From positions 1-9,156 of the forward strand of contig CALPIR020000088.1 in NCBI GenBank assembly GCA_943323675.2: DNA of 9,156 bases, in the 5' to 3' direction. Shown in pieces: positions 1 through 7,073 of the stretch. The notes below the pieces were generated by a model. It had not been told where the DNA came from. It made no database searches and worked only from the letters and a program-made list of their open reading frames with translations. The DNA comes from Chitinophaga pinensis (GTDB lineage: Bacteria > Bacteroidota > Bacteroidia > UKL13-3). The number at the start of each line of letters is the position of its first letter. Within the stretch, counting starts at the first letter, position 1. A program made the position numbers and the translations under genes.

Positions 1-441
1 AGGAATAATTTATTAGGCAAAATAGCACCTAATCTTGTTATGCCTGATACGGGTTATGCTAAGCGTGAACTTCACCATATAAAAGCTAAATATACCATGA
101 TACTATTTTGGGATGCTAATTGTGGAAGATGTAAAGAAGAAATTCCAAGATTGAAAGATTTATACGAGAAATTAAATAAAGATGACATAACGAACGGAAA
201 AAAATTAGAAGTATATGCAGTTAGCTTAACCAATATTGCTGAAGAATGGAAGAAGTTTGTAGCAGATAACAAACTAAAATGGGTTAATGTAAGTGATTTA
301 TACAATAACACTAAATTTCGTAAGTTGTACGACATATATAGCACACCTGTTATATACTTGCTTAACGAAAAAAAGGAAATTGTAGCAAAAAGATTAAGTG
401 TTGAGCAAGTTGCAGATTTTATTGAAAAAGGGATAAAATAA
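1..441 (+). CDS. TlpA-like thioredoxin-fold protein, C-terminal part (5' truncated)
   Basis: The reading frame is open from base 1, so the gene begins before the window and the ATG at 40 is internal. The visible 146 residues form a thioredoxin-like domain. A GKIAPNL segment at residues 7-13 is typical of the start of TlpA/AhpC-type domains. It is followed by a strand ending in LFWDAN, the redox pair CGRC (residues 41-44, bases 121-132), and a cis-proline loop STP with the proline at about residue 116. Bacteroidota proteins of this kind are usually exported thiol-disulfide oxidoreductases with an extra N-terminal domain (DUF4369 or DUF5106 type). That part, and any signal peptide, lies outside the window, so location is inferred. 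The two active-site cysteines suggest real redox activity, probably reduction or exchange of disulfides. The substrate is unknown. coaE follows after 5 bases, suggesting cotranscription. Confidence 0.88.
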   Translation, partial: RNNLLGKIAPNLVMPDTGYAKRELHHIKAKYTMILFWDANCGRCKEEIPRLKDLYEKLNKDDITNGKKLEVYAVSLTNIAEEWKKFVADNKLKWVNVSDLYNNTKFRKLYDIYSTPVIYLLNEKKEIVAKRLSVEQVADFIEKGIK

Positions 442-446
442 CCTTT

Positions 447-1031
447 ATGAATAAACCGCTAAAAATAGGTATAACAGGAGGAATTGGGAGCGGAAAAACG
501 CATGTTGCTCAAATATTCATTAAATTGGGAGTTCCTGTTTACTTTGCTGATGATCGTGCAAAATGGTTAATGAGTAATAATTTAACAATAGTTGAAAAAG
601 TGCTTCAACTCTTTGGACCACATGCATATGATAATGACTCTTTAAATAGAGCTTATATTGCAAACAAGATCTTTAAAAATAAATTACTTTTAGAAAAGCT
701 AAACTCCATCGTGCATCCCATGGTTTCAGCTGATTTTAAAATATGGGTTGATTCTCAAAAAGCCCCTTATGTTTTAAAGGAGGCAGCCTTATTAATTGAA
801 AGCGGTTCATTTAAAGATTTAGACGCAATTTTAACCATTGATGCACCAATAAACGTTAGAATAAAAAGGGCTGCTTATCGTGACAAGCAGAGTGAGAAAG
901 AAATAGAAAGAAGAATAAAAAATCAGCTACCAAACAACATTAAAGTTAATGCTGCTGATTTTGTAATAAATAACGATGGATACACGCCATTGCTACCCCA
1001 GATTATACAATTAAATACCCTTTGGAACTGA
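447..1031 (+). CDS. coaE: Dephospho-CoA kinase
   Basis: This enzyme performs the last step of coenzyme A synthesis in the cytoplasm, ATP-dependent phosphorylation of the ribose 3'-hydroxyl of dephospho-CoA. The 194-residue length is normal. The P-loop GGIGSGKT lies at residues 11-18. The acidic pair D35-D36 in YFADDRA matches the family's substrate and magnesium region. VHPMV at 89-93 is the conserved histidine-proline motif. ALLIESG (114-120) occupies the position of the usual PLLFE motif. The arginine-rich lid RAAYRD...RRIKNQ (141-160) and the AADFVINNDG segment (169-178) complete the family pattern. The ATG lies 5 bases after the upstream stop, with no Shine-Dalgarno sequence, suggesting one transcript. 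The TGA stop is two bases from the end of the convergent pseudouridine synthase gene. Confidence 0.95.
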   Translation: MNKPLKIGITGGIGSGKTHVAQIFIKLGVPVYFADDRAKWLMSNNLTIVEKVLQLFGPHAYDNDSLNRAYIANKIFKNKLLLEKLNSIVHPMVSADFKIWVDSQKAPYVLKEAALLIESGSFKDLDAILTIDAPINVRIKRAAYRDKQSEKEIERRIKNQLPNNIKVNAADFVINNDGYTPLLPQIIQLNTLWN

Positions 1032-1048
1032 TACTACAAAATAGTATC
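1030..1048. terminator. Small hairpin at the coaE / pseudouridine synthase convergent junction
   Basis: A perfect 7-bp inverted repeat (GATACTA / TAGTATC) with a CAAAA loop spans the point where two genes meet head-on. It overlaps the last two bases of the coaE stop codon and the stop and last codons of the opposing gene. Its position suggests a shared terminator or transcript-end stabiliser. The stem is AT-rich and no T-run follows on either strand, so it is not a classic intrinsic terminator and the function is inferred. Confidence 0.35.
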
Positions 1049-1765
1049 TAAGTCGTGCTTGTGTAATAATTTGATAAATACTTCAAAATCCTTTGGATAT
1101 GGGGCAATTACATCATAATTCTTACCAAAAGCTGTAAACCTAAGCTGATAAGCGTGAAGCGCAACGCGTTGCATCATGGGTTGTTCATTTTCCCATTTAC
1201 TTGTTTTGAATCCGCGTTTAAATTTGCTTAGAAAAGGCTTCTTTCCACCATAGGTTTCGTCACTAACTATAGGGAAATTTTGCGAGGCCAAATGTACTCT
1301 AATCTGGTGTAATCGTCCAGACACTGGATTGCACGCCAACAGCGTGTGATGATTAAACACCTGAAGAGTTGATATAATTGTTTCAGCTTTTTTCCCATCT
1401 TTCAAATCAACCTTAGCTAAACCTTTTGATGTAATAGAAAGTGGCAATAGAATACTTTTATTTTCTACTTGTAAATATCCCTGAACAACAGCATGGTATG
1501 TTTTCTCCACTTCTCGATTTTCGAACATAGAAGCAAGTAATTTAAAAGCTTCATTGGTTTTGGCTATCAATAATACACCAGAAGTTTCTTTATCTAACCG
1601 ATGGCAAAGTTGTACATCTTCATAATATTTACGGGCCATTTGCAGCAGGTTAACTGCTCCCCCACTTCTTTCATCAAGTGAAGAAAGATGTGCAGGTTTA
1701 TTTACGAAAATGAAATAATCATCTTCATAAATAATGATGTCTTTAAATTGCGGCAACTTAGTCAT
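1034..1765 (-). CDS. RluA-family 23S rRNA/tRNA pseudouridine synthase
   Basis: This protein isomerises specific uridines in structured RNA to pseudouridine. The catalytic motif HRLDKETSG is at residues 55-63, with D58 the expected nucleophile. The second family motif SGRLHQIRVHLA is at 149-160, and VALHAY (201-206) also fits. The 243-residue protein starts almost directly in the catalytic domain (NKPAH at 22-26), so it lacks the N-terminal S4 RNA-binding domain of RluC and RluD. A basic segment after YGGKKP (about 173-192) may help RNA binding. The exact target, rRNA or tRNA, cannot be told from sequence. An in-frame stop lies about 60 bases upstream with no ATG between, so the start is well supported. 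No Shine-Dalgarno sequence or convincing promoter was seen. It is convergent with coaE. Confidence 0.93.
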   Translation of the reverse strand: MTKLPQFKDIIIYEDDYFIFVNKPAHLSSLDERSGGAVNLLQMARKYYEDVQLCHRLDKETSGVLLIAKTNEAFKLLASMFENREVEKTYHAVVQGYLQVENKSILLPLSITSKGLAKVDLKDGKKAETIISTLQVFNHHTLLACNPVSGRLHQIRVHLASQNFPIVSDETYGGKKPFLSKFKRGFKTSKWENEQPMMQRVALHAYQLRFTAFGKNYDVIAPYPKDFEVFIKLLHKHDLDTIL

Positions 1766-2138
1766 GGCAGCGAAGATACATTTGTTTAGAGAAGTAAAAA
1801 CTTAATGCTACTCATTATGCTGAAATTTTAATATGATGGGTTTAAAAATTATGAGAGGCTAATAATAAAATACCGTTTGGTTAGAAAGAAACTGATATAC
1901 ATTTAAAATTATAAATCAGTTCAGATACAAAACCGAATAAACAGCGATTGAGATTTGAGGATGCTAATTACCTTTAAATCAAAGCGCATTTCAAATTAAC
2001 ATATAAAACTATTTACTGTATCAGAAACTAAAGAATATCCATTTCAAAAACTAGATTAAATAAATTGATGCGTTGTTTGGACAAATAAAATTGCGGCACA
2101 GGTCCTTTTATGTTTAGTTAATGACAGATTATTTGAGT
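1766..2138. other. Non-coding interval between pseudouridine synthase and phosphate permease genes
   Basis: These 373 AT-rich bases hold no credible gene. Stops are frequent in all frames, and the longest ATG-started frames I traced on the minus strand are about 20 codons with nothing family-like. The interval must contain the end of the permease transcript and the promoter of the pseudouridine synthase gene. I found no intrinsic terminator with a T-run and no TTG/TAnnTTTG promoter on the minus strand. A spaced 7-bp inverted repeat (AACTGAT 1890-1896, ATCAGTT 1915-1921) is present but weak. Confidence 0.6.
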
Positions 2139-3542
2139 TTAAAAGATTGCTCTAAATAACAAGAACAAACCACCAGCAAGTATTATTGTAACAGGCAATG
2201 TTAAAGCCCATGCAATAAAAATATTTTTAATGGTTTTGCCCTGAAGGTTTTTTATTCCTTTACTTGCAACCATACTACCAGCAATACCGCTTGACAAAAC
2301 CTGAGTGGTACTAACCGGCAAACCTAACCAAGTACTTAATCCGATTGTACTTGCTGCCACTATTTCGCTACTTGCACCTTGAGCGTATGTAAGATGCTGC
2401 TTACCGATTTTCTCTCCTATTGTTTTAACAATTCGTTTCCAACCTACCATTGTCCCCAACCCTAAAGATAATGCAATCATAACGATAACCCACATTGGAG
2501 CATATTCTGTAATGGATTTCATTTGCCCAACTTGACTGATAAGTGTTTTTTCATCTTTTGCATTAATGGTAAAATCTTCACTTGCTAATAATTTTTGAGT
2601 TGATTTGCCAATGATGATAATATCTTTTCTGATAGAAATTTGATCAGGACCATTGAATTCAGAAAAGGAAATTTTATTTCCCATCTTACCATTTAAGTCA
2701 TTGATTAAACTATTAATTTTAGCAAATTCAAAGCTATCAGCCTTACTTAATGATGTCACATCGACTCTAGAGTATGATGCTTGAACTTGAGCAATTGTTT
2801 TGCGATAATCAGACAAATCTTTACTATGGTCGATAGCAAAATAACTAGGCACAACAGCAATCATTATTAGCATAATTAGTCCTACTCCTTTTTGTCCGTC
2901 ATTACTACCATGACTAAAACTAACACCTGTGCAGGTAATCAATAATATAGCTCGAATCCAGAAGGGAGGAGGAGAGTTAGTATCAGGTTCTTTAAAAATG
3001 GCTTTGTTTTTAATTATTTGTTTTAGGATATACATTAAAAAAATAGCTAAACTGAAACCAGCCAATGGAGAAAGGACTAAAGACAATCCAATATCACCAG
3101 CTTTGCTCCAATTTACATATTTCAAACTTGGTTCATCCGCTATTAAACCAAAAGCCAAACCAACACCAAGTATAGATCCCACAAGGGTGTGTGAACTGCT
3201 ACAAGGTATACCGTAATACCAAGTACCTAGATTCCATATAATCGCTGTTAAAAGCAGTGCCATTATTAAGGCTACATTATGAGCCAAATCAGCATCTGTT
3301 AAAACCTCAACTGGTAAAAGATTGCTAATACCCATCGCCACTGTAATACCACCAGCAAAAACGCCTATTCCATTCCAAATCCCACTCCATATAACAGCAA
3401 CCCAAGGCTTTAAACTATTGGTGTAAATTACTGTAGCAACAGCATTGGCAGTATCATGAAAGCCATTAATAAATTCGAAAGCACATGCCATTAATAAGCA
3501 AAAAATTAAAAGGGCTGTGTAAGTAGGGTCTAAACCGAACAT
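2139..3542 (-). CDS. PiT-family inorganic phosphate permease
   Basis: This inner-membrane protein belongs to the low-affinity PiT/PHO4 phosphate transporters, which in bacteria usually take up metal-phosphate with protons. It shows the internal duplication of the family. Signature GFHDTANAVATVIYT (27-41) is matched by SFSHGSNDGQKGVG (208-221), and GIPCSSSHTLVGS (111-123) by GLPVSTTQVLSSG (407-419). About ten hydrophobic spans are visible, five in each half. The 467-residue length is within the bacterial range. A hydrophilic stretch of about 110 residues (235-345) with little hydrophobicity separates the halves. No DUF47 (PhoU-like) gene lies beside it, although PiT genes often have one. It is divergent from the peptidase gene and has a good promoter at 3568-3595. 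PiT proteins that carry sulfate also exist, but phosphate is the most likely substrate. Confidence 0.93.
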   Translation of the reverse strand: MFGLDPTYTALLIFCLLMACAFEFINGFHDTANAVATVIYTNSLKPWVAVIWSGIWNGIGVFAGGITVAMGISNLLPVEVLTDADLAHNVALIMALLLTAIIWNLGTWYYGIPCSSSHTLVGSILGVGLAFGLIADEPSLKYVNWSKAGDIGLSLVLSPLAGFSLAIFLMYILKQIIKNKAIFKEPDTNSPPPFWIRAILLITCTGVSFSHGSNDGQKGVGLIMLIMIAVVPSYFAIDHSKDLSDYRKTIAQVQASYSRVDVTSLSKADSFEFAKINSLINDLNGKMGNKISFSEFNGPDQISIRKDIIIIGKSTQKLLASEDFTINAKDEKTLISQVGQMKSITEYAPMWVIVMIALSLGLGTMVGWKRIVKTIGEKIGKQHLTYAQGASSEIVAASTIGLSTWLGLPVSTTQVLSSGIAGSMVASKGIKNLQGKTIKNIFIAWALTLPVTIILAGGLFLLFRAIF

Positions 3543-3567
3543 ATTTGTTTGTTTATTATTATTGTGG

Positions 3568-3595
3568 CAAATGTAGTTTCAGCAAGGTTAGTCAA
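3568..3595 (-). promoter_or_regulatory. Bacteroidota-type promoter for the phosphate permease gene
   Basis: Read on the minus strand, TTG (3595-3593) is followed after exactly 17 bases by TACATTTG (3575-3568). This fits the Bacteroidota consensus TTG, 17-23 bases, TAnnTTTG without a mismatch. Transcription would start near 3561, leaving an A-rich leader of about 18 bases with no Shine-Dalgarno sequence before the ATG at 3542. Confidence 0.7.
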
Positions 3596-3702
3596 TATTA
3601 AGTAATAGTTAACTTTTACATCAATCCACCCTAAATTTATAGATTTAGCCCTATTAAGTAAATTGTAATATAATTTTATTTAGCATATCCACTTGTCACA
3701 AA

Positions 3703-3736
3703 TTGCTTTCTGTTTATAATTTTTATTTTACTTTCG
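3703..3736 (+). promoter_or_regulatory. Possible promoter for the S46 peptidase gene
   Basis: TTG (3703-3705) and TACTTTCG (3729-3736) are separated by 23 bases, the long end of the allowed spacing. The downstream element has one mismatch to TAnnTTTG. The predicted start near 3743 would give a leader of about 24 bases. It is the best candidate in the spacer for the plus strand but is weaker than the divergent permease promoter. Confidence 0.4.
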
Positions 3737-3766
3737 CCATTCACAAAACACAATTACCTAAAAAAC

Positions 3767-5905
3767 ATGAAAAAATTCTTAGTTGGTATGCTAGCTTTTG
3801 CTTTGTTAGCAGCAAATGTAAAGGCCGATGAAGGTATGTGGTTGCCTTGGTTATTAAAAAACCAAACCACAGAAGCTATGAAAAAAAAGGGGCTTAAATT
3901 AACCGCTGATCAACTTTACGACATCAACAAAAGCAGCTTAAAAGATGCTATAGTTTGGTTTGGAGGCGGTTGCACTGGTGAAGTGATATCTCCCAATGGG
4001 CTAGTTCTAACTAACCACCATTGTGGATACGACTACATTAGTAATTTAAGCACCAGTTCGGATAATATTTTAGACAATGGCTTTTGGGCTAAAAACTACC
4101 AAGAAGAAAGACCAGTTGCTGGATTAACGGTAGCATTTGTTGTTAAGGTAGATGATATTACCACAGAAGTATTGGATGCGGTAAAAGGATTGAACGAAAA
4201 AGAGCGTACTGCAAAATTACCAAGCGTTTATAAATCTATTATAGAGCGTGTTACAAAGGGAACCCAGTATGAGGCACAATGCCGCGAAATGTATAAAGGT
4301 AATGCTTACTACGTATTTACTTTTGAGCGTTTTACGGATATTCGTTTGGTAGGCACACCACCACAAAATATTGGTAAATTTGGTGGAGAAACTGACAATT
4401 GGATGTGGCCTCGCCACACAGGAGATTTTAGCATGTTTCGCGTATACATGAGTAAAGATGGTAAACCGGCTAAATACTCTCCAGAAAATATTCCATTAAA
4501 AGCCAAGCATCACCTTCCTATTAACCTAAAAGGTATAAACAGTGGCGATTATTCTATGATTATGGGTTTCCCAGGCAGAACTAATCGATACGAATTTAGC
4601 CAAGGCGTGCAAATAGCGACTGATTTAGTTGACCCTGCAATTGTTGCCTTGCGAGATGTAAGGTTAAACGCATGGAGAGAAGAAATGAAAAAAGATACAG
4701 ACATCCGTTTAAAATTATCGGGTGATTTTGCCAGTGTATCGAACTACTGGAAATACTTTAGAGGAGAAGCTGAACAATTAAAGAACAATAAAGTATTTGA
4801 GCAAAAACAAAAAGAAGAAAAAGCATTTGCTGCTTGGGCTAAAGATAAAGCTGATTACAAAAACTTGTTAAATGAAGTTGAAAAAACATTTGCTGCATAC
4901 AAACCTTACAGTTTGCAAACTACTTATTTAAGAGAAGGCATTTATGCTCCAACTATAGTAAAGTACGCTCAATTTGCATCAATGCTGGAAGAGGCTGTTA
5001 CGAAAAATGACACCGCTAAATTATCTGGATTGAAAAAACAACTTGTTGAAGCAGTTAACGATTTACCTTATGACGAACCAATTGTTGGTGCTGACAAGAG
5101 GCTTTTTGATAGCATATTGGTACATTATTATAATAACATCCCTAAAGACCAGCAAGCACCTTATTTTGCTGAAGTGATTTTAAAATATGGTACATCGCCT
5201 CGTGAAGCAATAAAAGCCTACACTGATTATGTGTTTGATAACAGCATCTTTGCCAATACAGAAATGACCAGAGGTTTTATCAAAAACCCAAGGTTAAGCA
5301 TGTTAAAAAATGACATTGCATTTAAACATTTTGATGCATTTAGAAAACATTATAATTCTGCATTTAAAGCTAAAGTAGATTTATTTAATGAAACAATTTT
5401 AGCTCATGGTCGCACTTATATAAAAGGCTTAATGGATATGAACCCAAATAAAGAGTTTTATCCTGATGCAAATTCATCATTACGTTTAACGTACGGAAGC
5501 ATTAAGGCATATGGTAAATATCCTTTATTTACAGACTTAGATGGTGTAATTGAAAAGAATAAGAAATTTGCAGGAAACAACGAATTTGCAATTCCTGATA
5601 GATTGAAAGAGTTACACCAAAAGAAAGATTATGGAAGATATGCCATGAAAAACGGTAAGTTACCTGTGGCTTTTTTAAGTGATAATGATATTACTGGTGG
5701 TAACAGTGGTAGCCCTGTAATTGATGGAGAAGGCCGAATTATTGGATTAGCTTTTGATGGAAATTGGGAAGCAATGAGTGGTAATATACATTTTGACCCT
5801 AAAAACAAACGGACTATTAGCGTGGATATACGTTATGTATTATGGTTGGTTGAAAAATATGGCCAAGCACCAAACATTGTTAATGAAATGACTATTGTAC
5901 AATAA
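3767..5905 (+). CDS. S46-family dipeptidyl-peptidase, DPP7-like
   Basis: This exported serine exopeptidase removes dipeptides from the N-terminus of oligopeptides, typically in the periplasm, feeding peptide catabolism. The signal peptide has a KK start and a hydrophobic core (4-16), with a likely signal peptidase I site after VKA (A20). The mature protein begins DEGMW, as usual for S46. The chymotrypsin-like triad is visible as NHHCGY (83-88, probable catalytic H85), HTGDF (D220) and GGNSGSP (S647). The conserved NWMWPRHTGDF block precedes the Asp. The 712-residue length is typical. Eighteen residues after the catalytic serine, in FDGNW, lies Gly665. In Porphyromonas gingivalis enzymes this site is Gly in DPP7 (hydrophobic P1) and Arg in DPP11 (Asp/Glu P1), so DPP7-type specificity is inferred. 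There is no type IX secretion C-terminal domain. A strong terminator follows. Confidence 0.95.
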   Translation: MKKFLVGMLAFALLAANVKADEGMWLPWLLKNQTTEAMKKKGLKLTADQLYDINKSSLKDAIVWFGGGCTGEVISPNGLVLTNHHCGYDYISNLSTSSDNILDNGFWAKNYQEERPVAGLTVAFVVKVDDITTEVLDAVKGLNEKERTAKLPSVYKSIIERVTKGTQYEAQCREMYKGNAYYVFTFERFTDIRLVGTPPQNIGKFGGETDNWMWPRHTGDFSMFRVYMSKDGKPAKYSPENIPLKAKHHLPINLKGINSGDYSMIMGFPGRTNRYEFSQGVQIATDLVDPAIVALRDVRLNAWREEMKKDTDIRLKLSGDFASVSNYWKYFRGEAEQLKNNKVFEQKQKEEKAFAAWAKDKADYKNLLNEVEKTFAAYKPYSLQTTYLREGIYAPTIVKYAQFASMLEEAVTKNDTAKLSGLKKQLVEAVNDLPYDEPIVGADKRLFDSILVHYYNNIPKDQQAPYFAEVILKYGTSPREAIKAYTDYVFDNSIFANTEMTRGFIKNPRLSMLKNDIAFKHFDAFRKHYNSAFKAKVDLFNETILAHGRTYIKGLMDMNPNKEFYPDANSSLRLTYGSIKAYGKYPLFTDLDGVIEKNKKFAGNNEFAIPDRLKELHQKKDYGRYAMKNGKLPVAFLSDNDITGGNSGSPVIDGEGRIIGLAFDGNWEAMSGNIHFDPKNKRTISVDIRYVLWLVEKYGQAPNIVNEMTIVQ

Positions 5906-5919
5906 AAATAAGTTCTAAT

Positions 5920-5961
5920 AAAAAAGGCTGCCTTAAGAATTTTCTTAGGGCAGCCTTTTTT
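5920..5961. terminator. Bidirectional intrinsic terminator between peptidase and kinase genes
   Basis: An 18-bp stem (5920-5937 with 5944-5961) carries a single T-G wobble and an AATTTT loop. The GC core GGCTGCC / GGCAGCC is flanked by six A on one side and six T on the other, so the RNA ends in a U-run whichever strand is transcribed. It begins 15 bases after the peptidase stop and ends 20 bases before the convergent kinase stop, so one hairpin can end both transcripts. Confidence 0.92.
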
Positions 5962-5980
5962 ATTTAATATAATTGGTAAA

Positions 5981-6841
5981 CTACTTGCTTTTTTTGTTTT
6001 TAATATGAAACTGAACTAAGTCGTTAAGGGGAGATTGGATTATTTTTCCAACGCGCATATCATAGCTATTGGCTACTTCAACCAAAATGTCACTAAATAC
6101 GTATCCAACAGAACCAACACAGTTAAAGGTGTAAAGTTTATAATTAGGATATTTGCTAACTAAATTTTTGAAAAAATCCCTGAACGAGTCACGTACTTTG
6201 TTTCTTATATAAGGATGGGCAACATACTCATCTGCGAATTTGCAGAAACTTGCCAAGTATCTATTTGGAAACTTAGTGGTGTATAATGTCTGGTAAATTT
6301 GCTCGTTATTTTCAATCTGAAAACGCTCTTTAAAACGTTTTTGTAAATCTGGCTCCAAACGGTTTCGCATAAAATCGCGTAAAATTTTTCTTCCTATATA
6401 ACTGCCACTTCCTTCATCGCCAAGCAAATACCCTAACGAGTCAATATTCTCAACACAATCGATTCCATCATAAATACACGTATTAGCTCCTGTACCTAAA
6501 ATCGCAGCAAATCCCTTTTCATTACCAAGTAATGAGCGTGCACTTCCCAATAAATCATGACCAACAATTATTTTAGCATGAGGAAAAACTTTGCTTAATG
6601 CGTCTTCTACAATTTTGACCTTTGATTGCGTTGAGCAACCAGCACCATAAAAATGTAATTCATCTACCAAATCTGCATCAAGATATTTTACTAAGTTTTC
6701 ACTTAGCGAATAACAAATACCTTCGGTATCTATAAAATATGGATTGTACCCAACGGTATGATAACTGGTTACTGAATTATTTTCAGGATTAATCAAGGCC
6801 CAATCGGTTTTAGTTGAACCACTATCGGCTATTAATATCAT
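5981..6841 (-). CDS. BadF/BadG/BcrA/BcrD-family ATPase, N-acetylglucosamine kinase-like
   Basis: This is an ASKHA-fold sugar kinase, probably cytoplasmic and acting on N-acetylglucosamine or a related amino sugar in cell-wall or chitin sugar recycling. The phosphate-1 motif DSGSTKTDW is at residues 6-14. GHDLLGSAR (94-102) contains the likely catalytic base D96. The phosphate-2 motif LGTGANT is at 115-121, followed by LGDEGSGSYIG (140-150) and the adenosine-side segment CVGSVGY (241-247). The 286-residue length matches the short Bacteroidota members. The substrate is a family inference. Glucosamine or a muramic-type sugar are alternatives, and no sugar transporter or deacetylase gene lies nearby to decide. 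The leader has no Shine-Dalgarno sequence and no clear promoter. It ends against a shared bidirectional terminator. Confidence 0.85.
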   Translation of the reverse strand: MILIADSGSTKTDWALINPENNSVTSYHTVGYNPYFIDTEGICYSLSENLVKYLDADLVDELHFYGAGCSTQSKVKIVEDALSKVFPHAKIIVGHDLLGSARSLLGNEKGFAAILGTGANTCIYDGIDCVENIDSLGYLLGDEGSGSYIGRKILRDFMRNRLEPDLQKRFKERFQIENNEQIYQTLYTTKFPNRYLASFCKFADEYVAHPYIRNKVRDSFRDFFKNLVSKYPNYKLYTFNCVGSVGYVFSDILVEVANSYDMRVGKIIQSPLNDLVQFHIKNKKSK

Positions 6842-7073
6842 AACTTATTATTGTTGTAACTCTACTATTCAGATAACTTAAAGGGAGGCAATATATAGAT
6901 ATATTTTTTAATTGTATGAAGTAAACACGAGCTTAAAATAATGACCTCTACTAACTATCTAAAACCTCTCATTTGAGATAAACCTTTATTAATGTAAATA
7001 TCTTTAAATGATACTACTGATAATAATCGGCTAGGTAATAAATTTCTTGATTATTGAGTTGTCGTTTTTAAAT

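Noticed and set aside
40..42. ATG at 40 as the start of the thioredoxin-like gene
   Set aside because: The frame is open from base 1 and the upstream codons encode GKIAPNL, part of the same domain.
1777..1784. Exact TACATTTG on the plus strand, resembling a promoter element
   Set aside because: The nearest upstream TTG is 26 bases away, outside the expected 17-23, and no plus-strand gene follows until 3767.
1890..1921. Inverted repeat AACTGAT / ATCAGTT in the non-coding gap
   Set aside because: Seven-base arms with an 18-base AT-rich spacer and no T-run; too weak to call a terminator or operator.
2929..3216. 95-codon open frame on the plus strand inside the permease gene
   Set aside because: It lies wholly antisense to a well-supported membrane protein gene and resembles no family.
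4217..4506. Two minus-strand open frames inside the peptidase gene
   Set aside because: They are antisense shadows of a strongly conserved coding sequence with no protein-like features of their own.
7022..7055. Inverted repeat AATAATC / GATTATT downstream of the binding-protein-like gene
   Set aside because: A short AT-rich stem with a 20-base loop and no T-run after it on the minus strand; not convincing as a terminator.
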